A DNA stretch of 64,000 nucleotides. Origin: Oricola sp. (GTDB taxonomy: Bacteria > Pseudomonadota > Alphaproteobacteria > Rhizobiales > Rhizobiaceae). Positions 16,995 through 25,490 of this stretch are shown in pieces. Position numbers and translations under genes: made by a program. Each line of letters starts with the position of its first letter. The first letter of the stretch is position 1. Under the pieces are notes generated by a model. That model did no database searches and had not been told where the DNA came from. It worked only from the letters and a program-made list of their open reading frames with translations. The stretch spans positions 1 to 64,000 of the forward strand of contig NZ_JALEGV010000014.1 of assembly GCF_022763245.1 (NCBI RefSeq), written 5' to 3'.

Positions 16995-17392
16995 GCCGGC
17001 GAGCGGCAAGGAGAGGACCGGTGCGGCGAGGCATCGGGGGGCTGGGGGGCTCGAGGTTTCCAACACCGCGTCCGGACCGGTCCGTGAACGACAACGCCAG
17101 TGCCGTGTACCGGCGGCCGCTCTCACCTTGCGCGATGTGTTTCACACTGGCTTGTCGAAACACAATCGGCAACGGCGGCACGTTCGTCGGCAATCGGGGC
17201 GCCCATGTGTCGTGGTTGCGGCGAAAAGGAGGCCGCCGGTCACCGATGCCGACACCGTGTTCGCATTCGTGAGTGGCACCGCAGGATTTCGCGGGAGACT
17301 TCGCAAGGCTTTTGTGACCCAAAATCTTGCAGGCGGTCTTGCAACGAGGCCGAATCGGCGCAAACTTGGCGTTCGAACCGTCAGGAGAGGGA
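16995..17392. other. 398-base intergenic region with two hairpins before the DUF2794 gene
   Basis: No gene is supported. Two inverted repeats are seen: GTGTTTC (17137-17143) with GAAACAC (17157-17163), and a tighter stem-loop at 17303-17330 (GCAAG-gc-TTTTG-tgacc-CAAAA-t-CTTGC), 63 bases before the DUF2794 start. They could be regulatory sites or a leader structure. Confidence 0.5.
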
Positions 17393-17806
17393 ATGGCCGA
17401 GGACGATACGCCAGAGAGCGCGAACCGGTGGAACGAGGCGAGCGCGGATCGCGGCGACACCGTGGTGACCCTGCCGACGGCGGCATCGACCGCCCCGAGC
17501 TTCGAATCGGTCCATTTCAACCGGCGGGAACTGGACCAGATCCTGCGTATCTACAGCCTGATGGTGGGCGCCGGCGAATGGCGCGACTACGCGATCGACA
17601 GCCTGAAGGACCGCGCGGTCTTTTCGGTCTTTCGGCGGGCGTCCGAAATCCCTCTCTACCGCATCGAGAAGAACCCGAAGCTGGCCCGCCGCCAGGGCGC
17701 CTACAGCGTCGTCGCGGCGTCCGGCATGATCCTGAAGCGCGGACACGAACTGGCCAATGTGCTGAAGGTGTTCGACAAGCCGCTCAAGATCGTCGCCTCA
17801 AGCTGA
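17393..17806 (+). CDS. DUF2794 domain protein, 137 aa
   Basis: Conserved alphaproteobacterial protein of unknown function. After a disordered N-terminus (about 40 residues rich in Asp/Glu/Ala) the domain reads HFNRRELDQILRIYSLMVGAG and ends with IEKNPKLARRQGAY and HELANVLKVFDK. The ATG at 17393 follows AGGAGAGG directly, which rules out the longer start at 17327. Its 3' end overlaps the convergent acetyltransferase gene by 9 bases. Confidence 0.85.
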   Translation: MAEDDTPESANRWNEASADRGDTVVTLPTAASTAPSFESVHFNRRELDQILRIYSLMVGAGEWRDYAIDSLKDRAVFSVFRRASEIPLYRIEKNPKLARRQGAYSVVAASGMILKRGHELANVLKVFDKPLKIVASS

Positions 17807-18376
17807 CCCGTCTTTCGGGCGATAGAGCGTCCCGGGAAAGGCGTTCTCGTCCGGCAGGTTCGCATCGCCGCCATTCAGCGCCTTTTGCATCAGCACCGTG
17901 TCCAGCCAGCGGCCGAACTTGAACCCCGAGCCCTTGAAGACGCCGATCGTCTCGAAGCCGAGGCTCGCATGCAGGCCGATCGAGGCCTTGTGCTCGGACC
18001 CGCCGATGACCGCGATCATCTGCCGGAAGCCGAGCGCCTCCGATCGCTCCAGCAGCGCGATCATGAGCGCCCTGCCGACGCCGCCGCCCTGCATGGCGGG
18101 GTCCACATAGACCGAATTCTCCACCGACCAGCGATAGGCCGGACGGGCGCGGAACGCGTTCGCATAGGCGTAGCCGGCGACGCTGCCGTCTTCGGTCACG
18201 GCGACGAGATGCGGGTAGCCGGGGCCGCGAACGGCCTCGAAACGGGCCGTCATCTCGCTTTCGTCCGGCGGCTCCAGCTCGAAGCTGGCGGTGCCGTGAA
18301 GGACGGCGTGACGGTAGATGGCGGTGACGAAGGGGATGTCGGCGGGCGTGGTGTCGCGGATCGTGAGGGCGGGCAT
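17798..18376 (-). CDS. GNAT N-acetyltransferase, phosphinothricin-acetyltransferase-like, 192 aa
   Basis: Transfers an acetyl group from acetyl-CoA to an amine. The CoA loop is seen in VDPAMQGGGVGRALM (about residues 93-107). The order TIRDTTPADIPFVTAIY, SASF-like TASFELEPP, SEHKASIGLHASLGFE and FKFGRWLDTVLMQ matches the Pat/YwnH group that acetylates phosphinothricin or methionine sulfoximine-type compounds. The physiological substrate is unknown. It may be a housekeeping detoxifier rather than an acquired resistance gene. Confidence 0.85.
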   Translation of the reverse strand: MPALTIRDTTPADIPFVTAIYRHAVLHGTASFELEPPDESEMTARFEAVRGPGYPHLVAVTEDGSVAGYAYANAFRARPAYRWSVENSVYVDPAMQGGGVGRALMIALLERSEALGFRQMIAVIGGSEHKASIGLHASLGFETIGVFKGSGFKFGRWLDTVLMQKALNGGDANLPDENAFPGTLYRPKDGSA

Positions 18377-18437
18377 GCGTCGGGCCTGAAACGGGGTGTC
18401 GCGCCAATCAAGCCGGTTTTGCGCCGGCGCACAAACG

Positions 18438-18465
18438 AAAAAGGCGGCCCGAAGGCCGCCTTTTT
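18438..18465. terminator. Bidirectional intrinsic terminator
   Basis: AAAAAGGCGGCC-cgaa-GGCCGCCTTTTT, a perfect 12-base stem with A and T tracts at both ends. It ends transcription of the BAX inhibitor gene (stop at 18501, minus strand) before the acetyltransferase gene. Confidence 0.9.
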
Positions 18466-18500
18466 GTCATCGGGACAATGATTGCCCGTCTGGACCGGTC

Positions 18501-19241
18501 CTACTCGCGGTTGCCGAGGAACTGCAGCAGGAACATGAACAGGTTGATGAAGTCGAGATAGAGACGCAGCGCGCCCATGATGGCCTTGCGGCCGGCAACG
18601 GCTTCGCCGTCACCCTCGTAATACATCTCCTTGATCTGCTGCGTGTCGTAGGCGGTCAGGCCGGCGAAGACGAGAACGCCGATCACCGAGATCGCGAACT
18701 GCAGCGCCGAGGACCCGAGGAACAGGTTCACCAGCGAGGCGATGATGATGCCGACGAGGCCCATGAAGAGGAACGAGCCCATGCCGGACAGGTCACGCTT
18801 GGTGGTGTAGCCCCACAGCGACAGCGAACCGAAGGCCGTTGCGGTGATGAAGAAGGTCTGCACGATGCTCGTCGCGGTGTAGACGAGGAAGATCGTCGAC
18901 AGCGACAGGCCGACAAGGCCCGCATAGATCCAGAATGTCGTCTGCGCCGCGGCCACGCTCATCTTGTTGATGCGGAAGCTCAGGAAGAACACGAGCCCGA
19001 GCGGCGCGAGGATCACGAGCCAGCGCAGCGGGCTGGCGAACATCAGCTGGCCGAACTGGGTCAGCTGTCCGTCGGAGACGGCCATCTGGAAAGCGCCCCA
19101 TGCGGCAAGGCCGGTGATCGCGAGGCCCGCGGCCATCAGGTTGTAGACGCGGATCATGTAGGCGCGAAGGCCCACGTCGATGCTCGCGTCATATGTGCGC
19201 GCCTGGCCGGCACGCATGTTCATGTTTCGAAGGTCAGCCAT
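18501..19241 (-). CDS. Bax inhibitor-1/YccA family membrane protein (YbhL-type), 246 aa
   Basis: Inner-membrane protein of the BI-1 family, seven predicted helices; relatives act as pH-gated calcium leak channels or modulators of membrane proteases. After a soluble N-terminus (about 30 residues) come hydrophobic segments such as MAAGLAITGLAAWGAF, WLVILAPLGLVFFLSF and FLFMGLVGIIIASLVNLFLG. The family signature near the end is seen: VLVFAGLTAYDTQQIK and YLDFINLFMFLL. AGAGGT lies 6 bases before the ATG. A promoter and structured leader lie upstream. Confidence 0.92.
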   Translation of the reverse strand: MADLRNMNMRAGQARTYDASIDVGLRAYMIRVYNLMAAGLAITGLAAWGAFQMAVSDGQLTQFGQLMFASPLRWLVILAPLGLVFFLSFRINKMSVAAAQTTFWIYAGLVGLSLSTIFLVYTATSIVQTFFITATAFGSLSLWGYTTKRDLSGMGSFLFMGLVGIIIASLVNLFLGSSALQFAISVIGVLVFAGLTAYDTQQIKEMYYEGDGEAVAGRKAIMGALRLYLDFINLFMFLLQFLGNRE

Positions 19242-19263
19242 TTCTACCTCTGTAGCTCACAAA

Positions 19264-19316
19264 TCCCGTCGGGTGTCCGGCCGATATCCATACCGGCCGC
19301 GGCGCCGCTGGCGGGA
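19264..19316 (-). ncRNA. Structured 5' leader, probable ybhL leader motif
   Basis: In the transcript of the BI-1 gene, outer stem TCCCG/CGGGA (19312-19316 with 19264-19268) encloses an inner GGCCG/CGGCC stem-loop with the loop gtatggatat. A ybhL leader RNA upstream of BI-1-family genes is known in alphaproteobacteria, and the gene here is of that family. The match to its exact consensus was not tested. Confidence 0.55.
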
Positions 19317-19335
19317 CTCCAGCATGCCTGCGGGT

Positions 19336-19364
19336 AATATGATGTGCCAAAGCGGCGCAGACAA
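19336..19364 (-). promoter_or_regulatory. Promoter of the BI-1 gene
   Basis: On the minus strand: -35 TTGTCT (19364-19359), 17-base spacer, -10 CATATT (19341-19336). Transcription should begin near 19329, giving a leader of about 88 nt that starts just before the structured element. Confidence 0.6.
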
Positions 19365-19459
19365 GGCCGGCCGGCTGCGAAAAGGAGGCCTAAATCCCGG
19401 CAAAGACGGGTCTTTTCGCCGCCGCGACGGCCAAGGTTAAGGAATCCTTGCCGATTCGC

Positions 19460-22021
19460 TTACAAGTTTCGCAATACCGGCGCGGCCTTTTGTCCGAGAA
19501 TCCGCCACGTTCCGGCGAGGCCGAGGCCGACGGTGAGCACCAGCGCGCCGACAAGCGTCGTGACGGCGACGCCGGGCAGGAGCTGCCAGGGCAGGCTCAT
19601 GATACGCGCGATGACGAACCAGGCGGCGACGCCGCCGGCAAACAGCGCGAAGGCCGCCGTCGCGGCGCCGAGCATCAGATATTCGAGCGAGAAGGCGCCG
19701 ATCAGGGTGCGCCGCGTCGCGCCCAGCATCTTCAGGACGACGGCGTCGTGAACGCGGGCGCGGTTTCCGGCCGCCAGCGCCCCGCCGAGCACCAGCACGG
19801 AGGCGACGAGCGCGACGGCGGCGGCGGAGCGGATGGCGGTGGCGAGCTGGCCGATCAGGCGGTTGACCAGATCGATCGCGTCCTTGACGCGCACGGAGGT
19901 GACGGTCGGAAAGGCCTGGGTGATGGCGCGCAGGATGTCGGCTTCCTTCCTGGTGCCGGCGTCCGGAACGGTGAGGGTCGCCAGCCAGGCATGCGGCGCG
20001 CCGGCGAACGTGTTCGGCGAGAACACCATGACGAAATTGATGGCGAGCGATTCCCACTGCACCTGGCGCAGATTGGCGATGCGCGCGGTGATGTTGCGGC
20101 CGAGGACGTTGATCGTCACCGTGTCGCCGATCTTCAGGCCGACTTCACCGGCCTCCTCGGCGGAAAACGACACCAGCGGCTCGCCGGCATAGTCGGCCGG
20201 CCACCACTCGCCCTCGACCAGCGTCGAATTCTCCGGCACGTCGACGGAATAGGTGATGCCGCGGTCGCCGCGCAGCACCCAGCCGCCTTCGGGCGGCAGT
20301 TCCATCGTGGCGACGTCCTGGTCGTTCAGTTCGACGATCCGGCCGCGCAGCATCGGCACGCGCTGCAGGACGCCGTCTTCGCCGGCCGCGTCGGTGACCA
20401 GCGTCGAGAAATCGTCGATCACGTCGTTCTGGATGTCGACGAAGAAGAAGTTCGGCGCCTGTTCGGGCAGGTTACCGGCGATCTGGCGGCGCAGGTTGCC
20501 GTCGATCAGGGCGAGGCTGACCAGCAGCGTCAGGCCGAGGCCGAGGGACAGGACGACGGAGGGCGTCAGCGCGCCGGGACGATGGATGTTGCCGATCGCA
20601 AGCCGCATGGCGGTGGAGCGGACGCGCGGCGCCCGCCTTGCCAGCGCCTGGACGAGGATCGACACCGCGCGCAGCACGCCGAAGGAAAAGGCGATGCCGG
20701 CGAGGAAGAGCGCGGCGATGCGGCGGTCGAAGGAGGTCTCGATGGCGAGGCCGGCCAGAAGCGCGATGAGCACGATGGCGGCGAACAGATAGGCGAGGCG
20801 CGGGCGGCGTTCGCCGTCGATCGTCTGTTCGCGGAACAGCGCCGTCGCGGCGATGTCGCGGGCGCGGCCGAGCGGCAGGACGGCGAAGGCGAGCGTCGTG
20901 ATCAGCGCGAACAGCGTGGCGAGCCCGAGGGCGCCGGGATAGAGCCCGCCGCTTGCCGGAAGCGGGACCACGCCCGACAGGGCCCATGCCGCCGTCAGCG
21001 GCAGCAGCGAGGCGATGACGAGGCCGAGAACGATGCCGATCCCGGCGATCATCAGGATCTGGATCAGATAGACGAGCGAGACGAACTCGCCCGGCGCGCC
21101 GAGGCATTTGAAGGTCGCGATGACGTTGCGCTTGCCGTCGAGATAGGCGCGCACCGCGTTGGCGACGCCGACGCCGCCCGTGACCAGCGCCGTGAGGCCG
21201 ACCAGGGTGAGGAACTGGGCGAAGCGCTCGATATTGGCCGACAGGGCGGGCGCCGAACGGCTGCGGTCGCGGATCGACCAGCCGGCGGTGGGGAAATCCG
21301 TGTTGGCGCGTTCGGCGATGGCGCTCAGCTGCTGCGCCGTCGTGCCCGGCGGAGTGCGCAGCTTGTAGCCGTATTCGACCAGCGATCCGGGCTGGACAAG
21401 GCCGGAGGCCTGCAGCCCGTCAAGCGAGACGAGGACGCGCGGCGCGAAGCCGAACCCGTCGGAGACGGCGTCGGGCTCGGTCGCGATCGTCGCGCGGATG
21501 GCGAAGGTGGCGTTGCCGAGCCGGACACTGTCGCCGACCTGTAGGCCGAGCCGGTCGAGCAGGATGGGCTGCACCGCCGCTCCGAAGACGCCGTCTTGCG
21601 CGGAGAACAGCGCGTCGCGCGGCAGGGCAGGCTCGGTGAGCAGCGCGCCGTAGAGCGGGTAGGCGTCGTCGACGGCCTTCAGTTCGACCAGCGACTGGTC
21701 CGACTGGTCCTCCAGCCGCGCCATGGAGCGCATGCCGGCCGTGACCGCGACGTCGCCTTGCGATTGCAGGAAGGCGAGCTCTTCGACGGACGCGGTGCGG
21801 TGGATCAGCTCGAAGCGCATGTCGCCGCCGAGAATGACCTGGCCTTCCTCCTGGATGCCCTGGGTGACCGATTTGGAGACGGCGTTGACGCCGCCGATCG
21901 CCGCCGTGCCGAGCGCGATGCAGGCGAGGAAGACGTAGAAACCGGAGAAGCCGCCGCGCAATTCGCGCAGTGCGAAGGTGAAGGCGAGCGAGACCGCGCG
22001 GGAGACGGGCATGCGCGTCAT
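19460..22021 (-). CDS. FtsX-like ABC transporter permease (YbbP-type), 853 aa
   Basis: Membrane subunit of a type VII-style ABC system. One N-terminal helix (FSGFYVFLACIALGTAAIGG), a large periplasmic domain, a first FtsX block (FLTLVGLTALVTGGVGVANAV; KCLGAPGEFVSLVYLIQI), a second periplasmic domain and a second FtsX block near the C-terminus (VLKMLGATRRTLIGAFSLEY). The duplicated FtsX design and length match YbbP. Its ATG overlaps the TGA of the ATPase gene (ATGA at 22018-22021). With the divergent esterase this is the tesA/ybbA/ybbP arrangement known from other Proteobacteria. Cargo unknown. Confidence 0.9.
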   Translation of the reverse strand: MTRMPVSRAVSLAFTFALRELRGGFSGFYVFLACIALGTAAIGGVNAVSKSVTQGIQEEGQVILGGDMRFELIHRTASVEELAFLQSQGDVAVTAGMRSMARLEDQSDQSLVELKAVDDAYPLYGALLTEPALPRDALFSAQDGVFGAAVQPILLDRLGLQVGDSVRLGNATFAIRATIATEPDAVSDGFGFAPRVLVSLDGLQASGLVQPGSLVEYGYKLRTPPGTTAQQLSAIAERANTDFPTAGWSIRDRSRSAPALSANIERFAQFLTLVGLTALVTGGVGVANAVRAYLDGKRNVIATFKCLGAPGEFVSLVYLIQILMIAGIGIVLGLVIASLLPLTAAWALSGVVPLPASGGLYPGALGLATLFALITTLAFAVLPLGRARDIAATALFREQTIDGERRPRLAYLFAAIVLIALLAGLAIETSFDRRIAALFLAGIAFSFGVLRAVSILVQALARRAPRVRSTAMRLAIGNIHRPGALTPSVVLSLGLGLTLLVSLALIDGNLRRQIAGNLPEQAPNFFFVDIQNDVIDDFSTLVTDAAGEDGVLQRVPMLRGRIVELNDQDVATMELPPEGGWVLRGDRGITYSVDVPENSTLVEGEWWPADYAGEPLVSFSAEEAGEVGLKIGDTVTINVLGRNITARIANLRQVQWESLAINFVMVFSPNTFAGAPHAWLATLTVPDAGTRKEADILRAITQAFPTVTSVRVKDAIDLVNRLIGQLATAIRSAAAVALVASVLVLGGALAAGNRARVHDAVVLKMLGATRRTLIGAFSLEYLMLGAATAAFALFAGGVAAWFVIARIMSLPWQLLPGVAVTTLVGALVLTVGLGLAGTWRILGQKAAPVLRNL

Positions 22022-22731
22022 TCGGCGGCCTGGCCGGAGCGCTGCCCGGTCGTTCGGTCCTGAACCTCCACGCGGCCGGAATCGACGGCGACCTGGCGGT
22101 CGCATTCCTCGGCGAGGCTTCGGTCATGGGTGACGAGGACAAAGGTCATGCCGCGCTCGCGCTGCTTGGCGAAGAGGAGGTCGGAGATCAGATGGCCGGT
22201 GGCGCCGTCGAGATTGCCGGTCGGTTCGTCGGCGATCAGGATCTTCGGGTCCGGCGCGAGCGCCCGGGCAATGGCGACGCGTTGCTGTTCGCCTCCGGAC
22301 AGCTGGCCCGGATAGTGGGTCATCCGGTCCTTCAGGCCGACGGCGACCAGTTCGGCCTCGGCCTTTTCGAAGGCGTCGCGGCGGCCGGCCAGTTCCAGCG
22401 GCACGGCGACGTTTTCCAGCGCGGTCATGTTCGGGATCAGGTGGAAGGACTGGAACACGATGCCGATGTTGCGGCCGCGAAAGGCGGCGATGGCGTCCTC
22501 GTCCATGGCGTGGAATTGCGCGCCGGCGACGTTCACGACACCCGAATCGGGCTGTTCGAGGCCGGAGAGCACCATCAGCAATGTGGTCTTGCCGGAGCCC
22601 GACGGTCCGACGACGCCGACCGATTCACCCTCGCCGATGTCGAGATCGACCGATTTCAGGACATGGACGGCGTTCACGCCGCTGCCGAGCCGCAAATCGA
22701 CCTCGGAAAGGGAAATCAACGCTTCTGTCAC
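22018..22731 (-). CDS. ABC transporter ATP-binding protein (YbbA-type), 237 aa
   Basis: Energises the YbbP-like permease. Walker A GPSGSGKTT (about residues 43-51), Q-loop VFQSFHLIPNMTALENV, signature LSGGEQQRVAIARAL, Walker B ILIADEPTGNLD and the switch His in LVTHDRS are all present. It belongs to the LolD/MacB group. The start is GTG (22731-22729) with AGGA about 12 bases upstream. It is divergent from the TesA-like gene by 54 bases and coupled to the permease. Confidence 0.92.
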   Translation of the reverse strand: MTEALISLSEVDLRLGSGVNAVHVLKSVDLDIGEGESVGVVGPSGSGKTTLLMVLSGLEQPDSGVVNVAGAQFHAMDEDAIAAFRGRNIGIVFQSFHLIPNMTALENVAVPLELAGRRDAFEKAEAELVAVGLKDRMTHYPGQLSGGEQQRVAIARALAPDPKILIADEPTGNLDGATGHLISDLLFAKQRERGMTFVLVTHDRSLAEECDRQVAVDSGRVEVQDRTTGQRSGQAAE

Positions 22732-22785
22732 GGAAAATCGGTCCTATATCTGCGGCAACTGGAACAAAATGGTGTCGGAGCGGCA

Positions 22786-23412
22786 ATGTTCAAAGCCTGG
22801 TTGCGCGTTTTCGCGATTTTCGGATCCCTGGCCGCAGCGCCCGCGATGGCGGAGCAGGTGCAGGGCGTCGGCTTCGGCGACAGCCTGATGGCCGGCTATC
22901 AGCTCGCGCCGGGGCAGGCGTTTCCCACGATGCTGGAGGCGGCGCTGAAGGAAAAGGGTCACGACATCGTGATCGCCAATGCCGGCGTTTCCGGCGACAC
23001 GACCTCCGGCGGCCTGTCGCGGCTGACCTGGTCGGTGCCCGACGGAACGGATTTCGTGATCCTGGAACTGGGCGCCAACGACGCGCTGCGCGGCGTGTCG
23101 CCGGAACTGACCCGCGCCAATCTGGACGAAATGATTACCCGGCTAAAGGATCGGGGAATCGACGTCATCCTGACGGGGATGCTGGCGCCGCCGAACATGG
23201 GCGAGGATTTCGCGGCCCGGTTCGACCCGATCTTTCCCGAGCTCGCCGAGCAGCATGGCCTTGATTTCTATCCCTTCTTTCTCGACGGCGTGGCGGCGCA
23301 GGACGCGCTTCTGCTGGGAGACGGCATGCATCCCAACGGCGACGGCGTCGCCGAAATGGTGGAGCGGTTCATGCCGGTGATGGAGGCGTATCTGGCCAAG
23401 CGGGCGCCTTGA
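22786..23412 (+). CDS. TesA-like SGNH arylesterase / lysophospholipase, 208 aa
   Basis: Periplasmic SGNH hydrolase acting on acyl esters or thioesters. A signal peptide (MFKAWLRVFAIFGSLAAAPAMA) precedes the four SGNH blocks: GDSLMAGY (nucleophile Ser), NAGVSGDTT (Gly), ELGANDALRG (Asn) and GDGMHPN (Asp-His). CGGAG lies 5 bases before the ATG. The head-to-head pairing with the YbbA/YbbP operon is widely conserved, hinting at a shared role in envelope lipid or thioester handling. Confidence 0.9.
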   Translation: MFKAWLRVFAIFGSLAAAPAMAEQVQGVGFGDSLMAGYQLAPGQAFPTMLEAALKEKGHDIVIANAGVSGDTTSGGLSRLTWSVPDGTDFVILELGANDALRGVSPELTRANLDEMITRLKDRGIDVILTGMLAPPNMGEDFAARFDPIFPELAEQHGLDFYPFFLDGVAAQDALLLGDGMHPNGDGVAEMVERFMPVMEAYLAKRAP

Positions 23413-23539
23413 GCGGTTTTCCACCGCGTCACCATGGGCACAAATAATTCGCTTGCACCGCACCATGGTCCGTGATTCGATTCGACTGGGGACAAGGTGA
23501 TTTGCCCGTCACACTTCCGAATTCGGAGGGAAGAGCCTT

Positions 23540-24133
23540 ATGCCGCGTCTGTTTGCCGCTCTTGAGATTCCGCACAATGCTGCGATGTCCCTCTCACTCC
23601 TGCGCGGCGGTCTGCCGGGCGCGCGCTGGATCGACGTCGAGAACTATCACCTGACACTGCGTTTCATCGGCGACATCGAGCATCACGTCGCCGACGAGGT
23701 GGCCGACGCGCTGGATCGCGTGCGGCGCTTCGAGTTCAAGATCGGCCTGTCCGGGCTGGGCGTCTTCGGCGGCAAGAAGCCGCATTCCCTGTTCGCCACA
23801 CCGACGGCCTCGCCGGACCTGATCGAGCTTCAGGCCGAAATCGAGCGGATCTGCCAGCGCTTGCGGCTGCCCGCCGACCCCCGCAAATTCACCCCGCATG
23901 TCACCATCGCAAGGCTGCGCAACGTCGCGCCGGAGATGGCGGCGCGCTATCTGTCGAGCCGCGGCAATTTTTACGTGCCGCCCTTCACCGTCAGCCGCTT
24001 CGTCTTGATGTCGTCGCGGGAATCGGTCGGCGGCGGGCCCTATATCGTGGAGGAAAGCTATCCGCTGACCCCGCGTCTCTCGGCGCCGAACTACGCGCCC
24101 GACGACCAGGCCACGGCGCGGGGCATCCGCTAA
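23540..24133 (+). CDS. thpR: RNA 2',3'-cyclic phosphodiesterase (ThpR/LigT), 197 aa
   Basis: 2H phosphoesterase that opens 2',3'-cyclic phosphate ends of RNA; the physiological role is unclear. Both H-x-T/S-x motifs are present: NYHLTLRFIG (about residues 36-45) and FTPHVTIARL (about 117-126). The ATG follows GGAGGGAAG. A C-terminal tail of about 20 residues extends past the usual end. It begins a run of four same-strand small genes. Confidence 0.9.
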   Translation: MPRLFAALEIPHNAAMSLSLLRGGLPGARWIDVENYHLTLRFIGDIEHHVADEVADALDRVRRFEFKIGLSGLGVFGGKKPHSLFATPTASPDLIELQAEIERICQRLRLPADPRKFTPHVTIARLRNVAPEMAARYLSSRGNFYVPPFTVSRFVLMSSRESVGGGPYIVEESYPLTPRLSAPNYAPDDQATARGIR

Positions 24134-24192
24134 CGCGCCCCGACGACGCCGGCCGGGCGGGCCTGTGGACAACGAAACGGGAAAGCGAGCCG

Positions 24193-24489
24193 ATGGCCAG
24201 ACCTGAGAAACTGGACGAAGAGGCGATTGCGGCCGGGCTGGCGGAACTGGACGGATGGACGCTTGGCGCCGACGGCGCCTCGATCAAGCGGGAATTCCGG
24301 TTCAAGACGTTTCGCAAGGCCTTCGCCTTCATGACCGAGATCGCGATGGTGGCCGAGAAGATGGATCACCACCCCGAGTGGTTCAACGTCTACAACCGCG
24401 TCGAGGTGACGCTCACCACGCATGACGCCGGCGGCCTCACCGAGCTAGATCTGGCGCTCGCCGCCCGCATGGACAAGGCCGCGGCTTGA
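24193..24489 (+). CDS. phhB: 4a-hydroxytetrahydrobiopterin dehydratase (pterin carbinolamine dehydratase), 98 aa
   Basis: Dehydrates the carbinolamine formed by pterin-dependent hydroxylases. The family fingerprint is intact: MVAEKMDHHPEWFNVYNRV (about 55-73) followed by VTLTTHDAGGLTELD, containing the conserved HHPxW and THxxGGLT residues. Length is standard. No phenylalanine hydroxylase is nearby, so the protein may serve molybdopterin or other pterin metabolism instead. Confidence 0.92.
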   Translation: MARPEKLDEEAIAAGLAELDGWTLGADGASIKREFRFKTFRKAFAFMTEIAMVAEKMDHHPEWFNVYNRVEVTLTTHDAGGLTELDLALAARMDKAAA

Positions 24490-24520
24490 AGCGCGGCGCG
24501 GCGCAACCCACATTTCAGGC

Positions 24521-24955
24521 ATGGCTGGCAAGCACGACATTCCGGACGACGTTCTGATCGGCGAAATCCTCGCACCGGGGACGCCGGAGGAGCAGTCGCA
24601 GCGCGAAAAGCGCGTGCGCCGGAAATTCTGGGCGACCGCGAAGAAGGCGGCGCGCGCCGTTCCCTTCATGGACGAGGTGGTGGCCGGTTACTTCTGCGCG
24701 CTCGATTCCAAGACGCCGGCCCGCGTGCGCGCGACGCTGTTCGCCGCGCTCGCCTATTTCGTCCTGCCGCTCGACGTGATCCCCGATTTCCTGCTTGGCA
24801 TCGGCTTCGGCGACGACCTGGCCGTGCTGATGGCCGCCATCGGCGCCGTGCGGGGCCACATCACTGACGCCCATCGGCTGGCGGCGCGGAAGGCGCTCGC
24901 CGATCACGACCTGGACGCGCCCGGCGAGGGCGAGAAACCGGTCGTTGACGTCTGA
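24521..24955 (+). CDS. YkvA family (DUF1232) membrane protein, 144 aa
   Basis: Small protein with the DUF1232 core: ALAYFVLPLDVIPDFLLGIGFGDDLAVLMAA (about residues 77-107), which carries the signature Y-F-x-x-P-x-D-x-I-P-D. This segment is probably membrane-embedded. Function unknown. Its last 11 bases overlap the TTG start of the endonuclease V-like gene, so the two are likely co-translated. Confidence 0.85.
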   Translation: MAGKHDIPDDVLIGEILAPGTPEEQSQREKRVRRKFWATAKKAARAVPFMDEVVAGYFCALDSKTPARVRATLFAALAYFVLPLDVIPDFLLGIGFGDDLAVLMAAIGAVRGHITDAHRLAARKALADHDLDAPGEGEKPVVDV

Positions 24956-25481
24956 GGGCGAACGCGGCGGTCCGGTCGCGGTTCTCGACGCGGCCTATGG
25001 CGACACCGTCGCCGCCGGCGGGTGTGTCCTGATCTCCGAATTCTCTTCGTCCGAGCCGCTTGCGACGCATCAGGTCCGGCTGCCCATGCAATCGGCGGAG
25101 TATGAGCCGGGCGCGTTCTACAAGCGCGAATTGCCCGTGCTTCTCGCCCTGCTCGACGCGGTTTCGACGCCGGTCGCGACGATCGTCATCGACGGTTACG
25201 TGCATCTCGACGGCGCGGGCCGGCCGGGCCTGGGCGCGCGTCTTGCCGCGGCGCTCGATCGCCGCGTGGCCGTGATCGGCGTCGCCAAGACGCCGTTTCG
25301 CGGCGACGACTGGTCGCGCCCGGTCTGTCGCGGCGAGAGCCGCCAGCCTTTGCGGGTCACGGCGATAGGCGTCGATCTGGATACGGCGTCCCGATGGGTC
25401 GCCGAGATGCACGGCGCCCACCGTATTCCCGTCATGTGCAGGCTGGCGGACCGGCTGGCGCGCGACGCGCTGGCGGGGTGA
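24945..25481 (+). CDS. Endonuclease V-like protein, divergent, 178 aa
   Basis: Endonuclease V nicks DNA or RNA next to deoxyinosine or inosine. The metal-binding acids are in place: Asp in VAVLDAAYGD (about residue 16), Glu in PGAFYKREL (about 61) and Asp in IVIDGYVHLDG (about 83), followed by IGVAKTPFRG. However, the usual P-Y-I-P-G-x-L-S-F-R-E is altered to EYEPGAFYKRE, and the protein is shorter than E. coli Nfi (about 220 aa). The only available start is TTG at 24945, inside the YkvA gene end. An inosine-specific role is likely but unproven. Confidence 0.7.
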   Translation: MTSEGERGGPVAVLDAAYGDTVAAGGCVLISEFSSSEPLATHQVRLPMQSAEYEPGAFYKRELPVLLALLDAVSTPVATIVIDGYVHLDGAGRPGLGARLAAALDRRVAVIGVAKTPFRGDDWSRPVCRGESRQPLRVTAIGVDLDTASRWVAEMHGAHRIPVMCRLADRLARDALAG

Positions 25482-25490
25482 GCGTTCTTT

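Noticed and set aside
19448-21544. 698-aa plus-strand ORF opposite the FtsX-like permease
   Set aside because: Low-complexity Gly/Arg/Asp/Gln composition and no motifs, while the minus strand encodes a clear 853-aa permease.
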